Assembly: GCA_900556545.1 (NCBI GenBank)
Contig: USPE01000050.1
Span: forward strand, 1 to 10,613
Source: an uncultured Peptococcaceae bacterium
GTDB taxonomy: Bacteria > Bacillota > Peptococcia > Peptococcales > Peptococcaceae
Direction: 5' to 3'
Length of the DNA: 10,613 bases
Shown here: positions 1 to 6,002 of the stretch, piece after piece
How the letters are laid out: each line of letters starts with the position of its first letter
Numbering within the stretch: position 1 is the stretch's first letter
The notes under the pieces: model-generated
What the model was told of the DNA's origin: nothing
The model's database searches: none
Seen by the model: only the letters and a program-made list of their open reading frames with translations
Program-made: the position numbers and the translations under genes

Positions 1-237
1 TCTATGACTATAGTAGCCTTGATGTCCACCACATTGCCACAGGCGTATTTATTGTTGGGTTTTATTTGTGGCAGATACCTATGTGAAAATAACAAGAAGC
101 TAGCAGTAATTTTGATGGGATCATATCTCATTGCAGAGTTGGTAATTATAGCACAGTTTTTAAATTTTGTTTGGATTATCGGTCTGCAGATGTTGTTTAT
201 CAGCCCAATAGCCGTAGTCATGTTTAAATTTAGTTAG
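1..237 (+). CDS. C-terminal part of an unidentified integral membrane protein (cut by window edge)
   Basis: The reading frame is open to the first base of the window and ends at TAG 235-237, so about 78 residues are visible. They are strongly hydrophobic, with probably two to three membrane segments: roughly residues 8-24, 33-56 and 58-75 counted from the ATG at 4. A short basic loop (ENNKK) lies between the first two. The ATG at 4 has no room for a visible ribosome site, so it is more likely an internal methionine of a longer transporter or permease than a true start. No family motif could be recognised and no function is proposed. It is the only gene in the left part read on the plus strand. 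A terminator-like hairpin lies about 140 bases downstream. Confidence 0.5.
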   Translation, partial: SMTIVALMSTTLPQAYLLLGFICGRYLCENNKKLAVILMGSYLIAELVIIAQFLNFVWIIGLQMLFISPIAVVMFKFS

Positions 238-538
238 CAGGAGAGAATGTATTTGGGGAGGTGAAAAAGCAAAGCAGGCAGTGAGATCCAGTATATGCTA
301 CTCGAAAAGAGGGACAGCAGAATTGTGGAGGCTGGGAAGTCCCTGATCGTACCGATATAATAGTAGAAGGAAGATACGACACGTGCACGGTGAATGTTTG
401 TGCGCTGTGCCGTTTTTATTATGTTCTGAAAATCCTCTTCGCCAACCTGTGCTTGGGCAAAACGCAGTATAATCGTTAGAATAATCAAAAAATATGAATC
501 CTTTACCAGAAAACCCAAAGCAAATGATAAACTCCCCT
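238..538. other. Gene-poor spacer, about 300 bases, with no convincing coding region
   Basis: No good open frame is seen on the plus strand. On the minus strand a 94-codon frame (518 to 234) starts at TTG, 12 bases after a GGGGAG. Its first 22 residues look like a signal sequence ending AQA, but the rest resembles no family I know and the start is poor, so I do not call it a gene. The spacer contains GGGAC (311-315), which can pair with GTCCC (339-343), and the terminator-like hairpin at 376-417. The word AACGCAGTAT (461-470) recurs at 2574-2583 in the spacer between the ASST genes, so part of this stretch may be a dispersed intergenic repeat. Confidence 0.4.
376..417 (+). terminator. Possible intrinsic terminator after the left-edge membrane gene
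   Basis: ACGACAC (376-382) can pair with GTGCCGT (407-413) with one mismatch. Inside it GCAC (385-388) pairs with GTGC (400-403). The 3' arm runs into five T (413-417). It lies about 140 bases past the stop codon at 237, which is far for a terminator, and the stem is imperfect. Confidence 0.35.
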
Positions 539-565
539 TTATAGTTTATATTACAATAACTATAA
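539..565. promoter_or_regulatory. LysR-box-like dyad, TTATAGTT-N11-AACTATAA
   Basis: An 8-bp perfect inverted repeat, TTATAGTT (539-546) and AACTATAA (558-565), is separated by 11 bases. This gives the T-N11-A arrangement within a dyad that is typical of LysR-family binding sites. A possible plus-strand promoter follows (TTACAA 551-556, 16 bases, TATAAA 573-578), and then the small frame at 598. The only regulator of this family in the window is the one at 4900-5913, and nothing shows that it binds here. Confidence 0.4.
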
Positions 566-597
566 GTTGCAATATAAATAATAGAGAGGAGAAGAAA

Positions 598-657
598 ATG
601 GAAAAGAAAAAAAGAAAGAGGAAACCCAGGCGGCTTCCCCTTCCATTTAATTTTTAA
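598..657 (+). CDS. Possible 19-residue, highly basic peptide or remnant of a gene start
   Basis: ATG at 598 follows AGGAG (587-591) by six bases, a good ribosome site. It opens a frame of 19 codons ending at TAA 655-657. The product begins MEKKKRKRKPRR, with ten Lys or Arg among its first 12 residues, and ends LPLPFNF. The upstream dyad at 539-565 and AT-rich promoter-like DNA are what one would expect in front of a real gene. Against it, the frame overlaps the terminator of the opposite-strand ASST gene, whose T-tract (A-rich here) produces the lysine codons for free. It could also be the surviving 5' end of a lost gene. Confidence 0.22.
   Translation: MEKKKRKRKPRRLPLPFNF
601..638 (-). terminator. 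Intrinsic terminator of the ASST genes
   Basis: Read on the minus strand, GGAAGCC (638-632) pairs with GGTTTCC (626-620) around a five-base loop, with one mismatch. An almost pure T/C tract follows, complementary to the A-rich 601-619. It lies about 60 bases past the stop codon of the 480-codon gene at 696. Confidence 0.6.
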
Positions 658-695
658 ATCTGATACTTACTAATTTTTTATTTATTGCTTATCCA

Positions 696-2138
696 TTAAA
701 ATGGAGCTGCTTCGTCATCTTCTGTTACACAAGCATCCATTTTTTCAAAGCCTGTTGTACCTGCTACGCTAACTTCGTTGGCAATCATACCTTCAGCAGC
801 GCCCGGTACACGGAATGTTTTGTTGTTCAGCTGAACAACCGGAACTTCTGTTGGAGCTTCTACCTGTGGCACATAGCTGTATGGATAACGATATGCACGA
901 TAGATGAATGCCTGGTTGAAGTCGAATGGTGCATAGTATTCCCATACTACTTCTTTGTCGGCAGTTACTTCAAACAGACGGCAGCAGCAGCCTTCGGTAA
1001 TCATGGTGTTGCCGTTTGGCAGACGCTGTGCGGAGCTTACCAGCTGGCTGTAGAATTTGGTATTGCCGGTCATAGCCATCATAGCTGGCACGCCCATGTT
1101 AGCGCCGGTGTATTCCCAAACTACTTTCAGTGTGGTTGGATCTAATTCAATAACTCTGGAGTAGTCACGTCTGTCTGTTTTGGTACCATCTTTGGATACA
1201 CGGTCAGGTGCGCCATAACCGGCCCAGCCACCGTTGTCAAAGATTAAGATATTGCCTTCGCCCGGCAGACCTTTTGGAATCATGTGAACATGATGCTGAC
1301 CGATAATCTGGCCAATTGCACGCAGTTCTTTGCTTTCGGTAAAGTCTGGACCGATTTTCCAAACGATTTTACCGGTTTCTTTGCTGATGATTGCTAAGAT
1401 ATTTGCTTCACGAGCATCCCAGATGATGTTGTCTGGATGGAACCGTTCGTCGCCCTGGTCATACCATTTGTTTGGCCCCAGCAGGCTCATGGAGTTGATG
1501 TGCATCCAGTCAGCCTGACCGCCGCCGCTTTCGTGGTTGTTAGGGTTGCGGAACAATACGTTTTTCGCTGTTTCGGAGAAGCCCAGTTCGTTGAAATGTT
1601 TGCTTACGTGCCATTCCCAAACAATATTGCCTTCCCAGTCTAATTCCAGGAATACGTCATCCAGCAGACGTTTGTCGGAGATACGTTTGTTGTAGGTATC
1701 TTCGTGGCACAGAATGAATGTGTGGCCACCGTCTGTTTTTGGTTCCATACCTGGTACATAGTAACCTACTGGGTTACCTTCACGCTGGTAGTCATGATGC
1801 TGACGAGCCATCCACTGTTCTTCACGGCCTTCGTCTTTAATCAGTTCATGTTTGTCAAATTTCCATACAACGTTACCATCCCAGTCTACCTGAACAACGT
1901 CAGTCTGGTCCTGATAACCGAATTGTGCTGGACGAACGCCCAGAGAACCCATTACATAGCCGCCTGGCAGCATTTTGTTAGGAAAACCCTGCAGGTCTTT
2001 CCATGTTTTTACTACGTTGCCGTTCATGTCAATCAGAACAGCACCAACGCCGCTTACTGGCATAATGGTATAGCCGCTCCATGCTTTTTCCGGATCATAA
2101 ATTGTGGTCCCCATTGGATGTACACTTGGTGTTCCCAT
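696..2138 (-). CDS. Arylsulfotransferase (ASST) family protein, short form without N-terminal domain
   Basis: 480 residues. ASST enzymes transfer a sulfuryl group between phenolic compounds through a sulfo-histidine intermediate, without PAPS. Repeated propeller-like strands are seen (DWDGNVVWKF, DWEGNIVWEWH, GKIVWKIG, LKVVWEY, KEVVWEYY). Candidate active-site elements appear in the family order: HHD at 114-116, DWMHIN with His213 and Asn215, WDAR with Arg243, and QHHVHMIP with His282, which aligns with the catalytic His of the larger neighbour. The larger protein's N-terminal beta domain is absent and there is no signal peptide, so a cytoplasmic location is inferred. The Cys triplet at 384-386 (EGCCCR) is unusual. 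The ATG at 2138 follows AAGGAGG (2147-2153) by eight bases. It lies 474 bases downstream of the larger ASST gene and is probably read with it, with a terminator after it. Family assignment is firm; activity and substrate are not known. Confidence 0.88.
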   Translation of the reverse strand: MGTPSVHPMGTTIYDPEKAWSGYTIMPVSGVGAVLIDMNGNVVKTWKDLQGFPNKMLPGGYVMGSLGVRPAQFGYQDQTDVVQVDWDGNVVWKFDKHELIKDEGREEQWMARQHHDYQREGNPVGYYVPGMEPKTDGGHTFILCHEDTYNKRISDKRLLDDVFLELDWEGNIVWEWHVSKHFNELGFSETAKNVLFRNPNNHESGGGQADWMHINSMSLLGPNKWYDQGDERFHPDNIIWDAREANILAIISKETGKIVWKIGPDFTESKELRAIGQIIGQHHVHMIPKGLPGEGNILIFDNGGWAGYGAPDRVSKDGTKTDRRDYSRVIELDPTTLKVVWEYTGANMGVPAMMAMTGNTKFYSQLVSSAQRLPNGNTMITEGCCCRLFEVTADKEVVWEYYAPFDFNQAFIYRAYRYPYSYVPQVEAPTEVPVVQLNNKTFRVPGAAEGMIANEVSVAGTTGFEKMDACVTEDDEAAPF

Positions 2139-2161
2139 TAATAATTCCTCCTTAAAATTTT

Positions 2162-2290
2162 ACAATATATTTTAATTATGTGCCCGGCAAATATAACAGA
2201 TGCTTGTGCAATATCTGCCAGACATCGGTTTACCTCTTTCAGATTTCGCCCATGAATTACCACGCTGCACACAGCCACCCTTGTGGCTGA
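2162..2290 (-). other. Structured block upstream of the short ASST gene
   Basis: On the minus strand CAGCCAC (2289-2283) and GTGGCTG (2278-2272) form a perfect 7-bp hairpin with a four-base loop. Further on, GGCAGATA can pair with TATTTGCC (one G-T pair), enclosing a smaller CAGAT/ATCTG pair. The block sits between the tandem repeats and the ribosome site of the 480-codon gene, so it would be in that gene's leader RNA. A 62-codon frame on the minus strand (2360 to 2172) crosses it, but runs into the tandem repeats and has no ribosome site. It matches no riboswitch consensus I can recognise. It could be part of a repeat element. Confidence 0.35.
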
Positions 2291-2297
2291 ATATTGC

Positions 2298-2536
2298 CAC
2301 TAACACAGGGAAATTTTTCACCGTGGCTTTAAAAAATTTTCGTAAACAAGTAACTTTCAAAACGGCATCTATATCCCACTAACGCAGGAAAATTTTTCGC
2401 CGTGGCTTTAAAAAATTTTCGTAAAACAAGCAACTTTCAAAACAGCGCCTATATCTCACTAACGCAGGAAAATTTTTCGCCGTGACTTTGAAAAATTTTC
2501 GTAAGACAAGGCGGCTTTCAAAACGGCGAAGTGAGG
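2298..2536. repeat. Three tandem direct repeats of about 80 bp
   Basis: Copies begin at CACTAAC 2298, 2377 and 2457, a period of 79-80 bases. Each copy holds, in order: (C)ACTAACGCAG or a variant, GAAAATTTTT, CGCCGTGGC or a variant, AAAAATTTTC, GTAA, and TTTCAAAACGGC (2355, 2435 with one change, 2516). Within the later copies GAAAATTTTT and AAAAATTTTC form a 10-bp AT-only inverted repeat around about 13 bases. The first copy differs most at its left end (ACACAGGGAAA) and the third most at its right end. No frame is kept through all copies because the unit length is not constant modulo three, so this is not a protein repeat. Confidence 0.9.
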
Positions 2537-2571
2537 CTATACAAAAAGTATGCGAACGAGCCGTTTTGAAA
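2516..2571. repeat. 12-bp perfect inverted repeat bounding a 56-bp element
   Basis: TTTCAAAACGGC (2516-2527) and GCCGTTTTGAAA (2560-2571) are exact reverse complements, 32 bases apart. ATAC (2539-2542) and GTAT (2548-2551) form a small second hairpin inside with an A5 loop. The left arm is the end of the third tandem copy, and the other copies carry the same 12-mer at 2355 and, with one change, at 2435, so the right arm could pair with any of them. No T-tract follows on either strand, so it is not a standard terminator. AACGCAGTAT follows at 2574. Confidence 0.8.
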
Positions 2572-2612
2572 ACAACGCAGTATTACGGAAATTTGGCAAG
2601 GCACTTAACAAG

Positions 2613-4541
2613 TTAGCAAGTTACCGTTACACCAGTTTCATAGATCTTGTACGCATCCTCCCCAACCTGTACCAGGATTTTTACCTGATAGTTGCCGGAC
2701 AGACCAGTTTTATTGACAAATGTATCAATTTCACGGCTATCGGCTTTCTGGAAAGTACCTACGCACATTGCTTCAAAATGCTGTGGAACTGTATTGATTT
2801 CATAGCGTTTTTCAATTTCTCCGGCTTGGTTATACAGTAAAACCTGTGCAATTGTGTTTTCTTCAAAGTATCCGTTTACCAGGAAACGGTCATCTTCTTC
2901 TACAACTTTTGCTTTATAATCTGCCGGCAGCAGTTCTCCGGTTTCATCGGCTCTTACTTTCATTTTGGTGTCTTTGGTTGCAATTAAGCCGCCCAGAACT
3001 TCACCTTTGCCCAGTACCAGAGTTTCGCCTGCATAATATAATGGCAGTTTTTCTGCGCGATACAGGTTAGCTGGTACATGCAGTTCCATTTTCAGTTCAT
3101 CGTTAACCAGTTCGGTTGTGATGGAGTTGAAGGTATAGGTGTGTTCTTTGCTCTTAACTGGATCCATAGCATCCATTACAGCAAAGCCGTCGCATGGTTT
3201 GCCGTCTTCGTAACCGATACCGCCGGAATGCACCATGTAGTGTCCTTCGTTATAATATTCTACGTTGCAGATATATGGAGAGAAGAAATCTGCACCACGT
3301 TCTTTCCCATACTGCCAAACCTGTTCGATTTCCATCTTTTCGGTGTCGATTCTGTAACGAACGCCGCGAGAGAAGTTTTCATGGTTTGGAATCCGGTTTG
3401 CTGGATTTTTGGAACGGAAATGACCGTTATCAAACAGCATGATATCGCCATCTGGCAGAACTACACAAGCGTGCTGTTCATACTGCCAGTCAAATTTGCT
3501 CAAATCGCCAACTGGTTTGAAGAAATATTTCTGCATATTTTCCGGCCACATTTCTGGGTCGCCCAGAATCCAGTTCAGTTTGCATTTACCGTTTTCATCT
3601 AATTCATAGTCAATATTGATTACAGCATCCTGATGACGGCCGGAGAAGGTCAGGCTGTTTGTTTTTTTGTCATACCATACAGCATTGTTATGGAACCAGT
3701 CTTCTTCTGTCTGGCTGCCGGAACCTGCTGTTGGATACTGCGGCAGTACATCTTTGTAATCCCATTTGCGCAATACTTTGCCGGTTTCTTTATCCAATAA
3801 TACGCAAACGTCTTCTACTGTACCGGAGTACATATCAAAGGTCAGCATTAAAAGATTACCGTCTTCCATCACAAACTGGTCATGATGATATCCGCCGATT
3901 GGGCTCTGATATTCTTTGAACACTTTACCGCTGAAGGACATTTCATACAATCCGGTTGTAAAGTATGGCATTTTTACCAGACGTTCAGTACCTACTAAGA
4001 TATGTCCGTTTGGCATACGTTTGATATCAAATGCAAAGTTGTGATTGGAGTACCAACGCAAATCACCTTTGTAGTCATAGCCAACTGGTACAGAACGCAT
4101 GGAAGCGGTCAGAAAAATCATGTTGTCGCCCATGTATTCTTTGGTGGTTTCCATTTTGGTTGCCAGTGGTACAATATCAGCTAATGGTTCTGTCTGAATT
4201 TTTACAGTGGATCTTTCGCCATTGCCCAAAACAATTTCAACGGTGTTTTCATAATCTGGGTACAAACCATAGATTGGCAGGATATGTTTTGTTGCACATG
4301 GGAAAGTGTGGCTCAGATTACCAGCTGCTTCTTTACCCATTACAGTGATAGTAGCCTCACTTGCTGCCGGCAATTCAAATAAGATAACAGCAGCCAATGG
4401 AGACAGTTCATATGGGTTCAATTTCACCAGAGGATTATCCAGTGTGTAGTGACCTGCTTCAAATTCAGCTAAAAAAGCCTGTTCTGCTGCATACTGTTTT
4501 TCGATAATATGAGGCAGTCTTTCGTAAGTGATTGTTTCCAT
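2613..4541 (-). CDS. assT: Arylsulfate sulfotransferase (ASST), two-domain, without signal peptide
   Basis: 642 residues. The family transfers sulfuryl groups from aryl sulfate donors to phenol acceptors by a PAPS-independent ping-pong reaction. Residues about 45-120 match the family's N-terminal beta domain (ending in HTF...ILPIYGLYPDYENTVEI), followed by the propeller. Active-site candidates are HHD at 219-221, DWFHNN with His284 and Asn286, SGRHQ with Arg302, and QHAC with His357. The 18-residue spacing between His284 and Arg302 equals that recalled for His356 and Arg374 of E. coli AssT, making His357 the likely sulfo-histidine (E. coli His436). A beta-rich tail of about 170 residues (470-642) follows. 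The N-terminus (METITYERLP) is not a signal peptide and the E. coli disulfide pair is not evident, so the protein should be cytoplasmic. The ATG follows AAGGAGAG by about eight bases. It is the first gene of its unit, divergent from the LysR gene. The substrate is unknown. Confidence 0.93.
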   Translation of the reverse strand: METITYERLPHIIEKQYAAEQAFLAEFEAGHYTLDNPLVKLNPYELSPLAAVILFELPAASEATITVMGKEAAGNLSHTFPCATKHILPIYGLYPDYENTVEIVLGNGERSTVKIQTEPLADIVPLATKMETTKEYMGDNMIFLTASMRSVPVGYDYKGDLRWYSNHNFAFDIKRMPNGHILVGTERLVKMPYFTTGLYEMSFSGKVFKEYQSPIGGYHHDQFVMEDGNLLMLTFDMYSGTVEDVCVLLDKETGKVLRKWDYKDVLPQYPTAGSGSQTEEDWFHNNAVWYDKKTNSLTFSGRHQDAVINIDYELDENGKCKLNWILGDPEMWPENMQKYFFKPVGDLSKFDWQYEQHACVVLPDGDIMLFDNGHFRSKNPANRIPNHENFSRGVRYRIDTEKMEIEQVWQYGKERGADFFSPYICNVEYYNEGHYMVHSGGIGYEDGKPCDGFAVMDAMDPVKSKEHTYTFNSITTELVNDELKMELHVPANLYRAEKLPLYYAGETLVLGKGEVLGGLIATKDTKMKVRADETGELLPADYKAKVVEEDDRFLVNGYFEENTIAQVLLYNQAGEIEKRYEINTVPQHFEAMCVGTFQKADSREIDTFVNKTGLSGNYQVKILVQVGEDAYKIYETGVTVTC

Positions 4542-4648
4542 TGAAAAATCTCTCCTTCATAAAAATATATTTCATACAAGTTTCGACATAAGTTATTGTA
4601 AGAGCAGTATTATTTTTTAAATTATAAATATTTCTGTTCTCATCTATA

Positions 4649-4677
4649 ATTATAAATCATTATTTTTTCTTTGCCAA
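4649..4677 (-). promoter_or_regulatory. Sigma-70-type promoter for the ASST genes
   Basis: On the minus strand TTGGCA (4677-4672) is followed by exactly 17 bases and then a perfect TATAAT (4654-4649). Transcription would start near 4642, giving a leader of about 100 bases before the ATG at 4541. No other site in the 358-base divergent region scores as well by eye in this direction. Confidence 0.7.
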
Positions 4678-4690
4678 TTTCCGAATCCTT

Positions 4691-4728
4691 ATACCCCCTA
4701 TTGTTGGTATCAATAGCATCTATATACC
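4691..4728. promoter_or_regulatory. Candidate operator: three ATACC/GGTAT half-sites upstream of the ASST promoter
   Basis: ATACC (4691-4695), GGTAT (4706-4710) and ATACC (4724-4728) form two overlapping dyads with 10- and 13-base spacers. Relative to the predicted start near 4642 they lie at about -49 to -87, where LysR-family activators usually bind. The divergent LysR gene beside them makes it the natural candidate. The spacers do not give the strict T-N11-A form, so this remains a candidate. Confidence 0.45.
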
Positions 4729-4801
4729 ATATAACACCCTTGAACCCTTTATCACCGGGAATTCTGCCGACTTTAGCACAATTTGATATACTATTTTGTT
4801 A

Positions 4802-4829
4802 TTGTATTTTTCTCAAAAAATTTTATAAT
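4802..4829 (+). promoter_or_regulatory. Possible promoter of the LysR regulator gene
   Basis: TTGTAT (4802-4807), 16 bases, then a perfect TATAAT (4824-4829). The leader would be about 65 bases. An alternative pair a little upstream is TTGATA (4783-4788) with TATTTT (4805-4810). The area is very AT-rich, so the choice is uncertain. Confidence 0.4.
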
Positions 4830-4899
4830 AAATAGTAAAGACTTATTATTTATATATCATTTTTTGTATTCATCACCTTTTTGAGAAGAGGAGGGTTTT

Positions 4900-5913
4900 A
4901 TGCGTCTAGAACATTTTCACTATATTATAGAAATCGCTCGCTGCAAGTCAATGTCTAAGGCTTCAAAAAAATTGTATATTACACAGCCATCGCTTAGTAC
5001 CGCAATTCAAAATCTGGAGGATGAACTAGGATTCCAAATTTTTAAACGATCTGCTTCCGGCGTTGCGCTCACTGATAAGGGGGAGCAGCTGTTAGAAATT
5101 GCAGAAAATATCGTTAACCAGCTGGAACGGGTAAAGGAACTGGCCGATCCGGATACGGATACTGTGGTGCATCTTAATTTGGCCGCCGTACCTGTTTTTT
5201 GTAATGCGCTGATGATTGAGCTGATCCAATCGCTCAAAAAAGTGCAGCCATTGGTCAGCCTGAATATTCTGGAGCTGCGTCCATGCAAAATTCTTCCCAC
5301 ATTAATTTCCGGCAGTGCAGATTTGGCAATCGGCACCTATTCACCCAGCACCAAAGAGCAGATTTTTCAGGAAGCTGCCAAAAACAATATCACCATAAAG
5401 CCTGTATTTGATGACAAAATGTATTGTTTTCTGCACCGCAACCATCCTATGGCGCATAAAAGCGCTGTCTGCATGGAGGATTTGCAGGACAGCACGCCTG
5501 CGTTTTTTAACGACCATGTATTTATGGAAAGCTACGAATGCCAACAGAATGGCAATCCACAACGGCTGGATCACGAATTTGAAAAAAATTATTACAGCTT
5601 TACAGACCGCGCCAGCATTAAAAAAGCGGTTTCCAAAGGTCTGGCTTATGCTACCTTGCCCAGGTTAATGGCTTATGATGACATTTATGTCAGCTCGGGA
5701 ATGATTATTCCGGTGCCGTTATCCGATGCAGATGTCGCTTTAACAACCTACATTGCTTATTCTTCCAAAAATACACTTTCCAATGCTGCATCACTGACCA
5801 TTGAATTGGTTCAGCAGTTATATCAAAAAATATCGCAGAAAATGGCAGACAAGGACCGCAAACTGGAGCAGGAAATTAATATTAAAAAGAAAAACCAATA
5901 TCTTATTTATTAA
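4900..5913 (+). CDS. LysR-type transcriptional regulator, divergent from the ASST genes
   Basis: 337 residues. The N-terminal winged helix-turn-helix is clear: MRLEHFHYIIEIARCKSMSKA, KKLYITQPSLSTAIQNLE at about 24-40, then ELGFQIFKR and LTDKGEQLL. A linker helix follows to about residue 80, and residues about 88-300 form the usual two-lobed effector domain of this family. The tail is longer than usual and strongly basic (KDRKLEQEINIKKKNQ). ATG 4900 follows AGGAGG (4889-4894) by five bases. Regulators of this type usually control the divergent neighbour and respond to a small molecule tied to its pathway, so an aryl sulfate, phenol or sulfur-related ligand is a reasonable inference. The sequence does not name the ligand. 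It ends at the two-way terminator at 5918. Confidence 0.93.
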   Translation: MRLEHFHYIIEIARCKSMSKASKKLYITQPSLSTAIQNLEDELGFQIFKRSASGVALTDKGEQLLEIAENIVNQLERVKELADPDTDTVVHLNLAAVPVFCNALMIELIQSLKKVQPLVSLNILELRPCKILPTLISGSADLAIGTYSPSTKEQIFQEAAKNNITIKPVFDDKMYCFLHRNHPMAHKSAVCMEDLQDSTPAFFNDHVFMESYECQQNGNPQRLDHEFEKNYYSFTDRASIKKAVSKGLAYATLPRLMAYDDIYVSSGMIIPVPLSDADVALTTYIAYSSKNTLSNAASLTIELVQQLYQKISQKMADKDRKLEQEINIKKKNQYLIY

Positions 5914-5917
5914 AAAT

Positions 5918-5963
5918 AAAACGGACTGTGTTCTCGCATCTTGCTGAAAACACAGTCCGTTTT
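5918..5963. terminator. Two-way intrinsic terminator between the LysR and DAHP synthase genes
   Basis: AAAACGGACTGTGTT (5918-5932) and AACACAGTCCGTTTT (5949-5963) form a perfect 15-bp stem with a 16-base loop. A T-tract follows on the plus strand (5960-5964), and the A-rich 5912-5921 gives one on the minus strand. It starts five bases past the LysR stop codon and 39 bases past the stop of the convergent aroF gene, so it serves both. Confidence 0.9.
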
Positions 5964-6002
5964 TGTATTCATCTTTTATATATGCTGTCGCTGCAGCAAA
6001 TG

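Noticed and set aside
234..518. 94-codon minus-strand frame with a signal-like start
   Set aside because: Poor TTG start with a distant ribosome site, no recognisable family after the hydrophobic start, and it crosses a terminator-like hairpin and a word shared with another spacer.
1704..2141. 145-codon frame on the plus strand
   Set aside because: It lies wholly opposite the 480-codon ASST gene, has no ribosome site, and its product has no family features.
2162..2340. Known riboswitch, such as cobalamin or TPP
   Set aside because: The conserved boxes of these classes could not be found; only generic hairpins are visible.
2172..2360. 62-codon minus-strand frame, Cys-rich end
   Set aside because: Begins inside the tandem repeats, has no ribosome site, and covers hairpin-forming DNA; better read as non-coding.
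2298..2536. CRISPR array
   Set aside because: The whole 80-bp unit is repeated with no unique spacers, there are only three copies, and no cas gene is near.
3078..3602. 174-codon frame on the plus strand
   Set aside because: Antisense to the 642-codon ASST gene, whose motifs are unmistakable; open only as a result of its codon bias.
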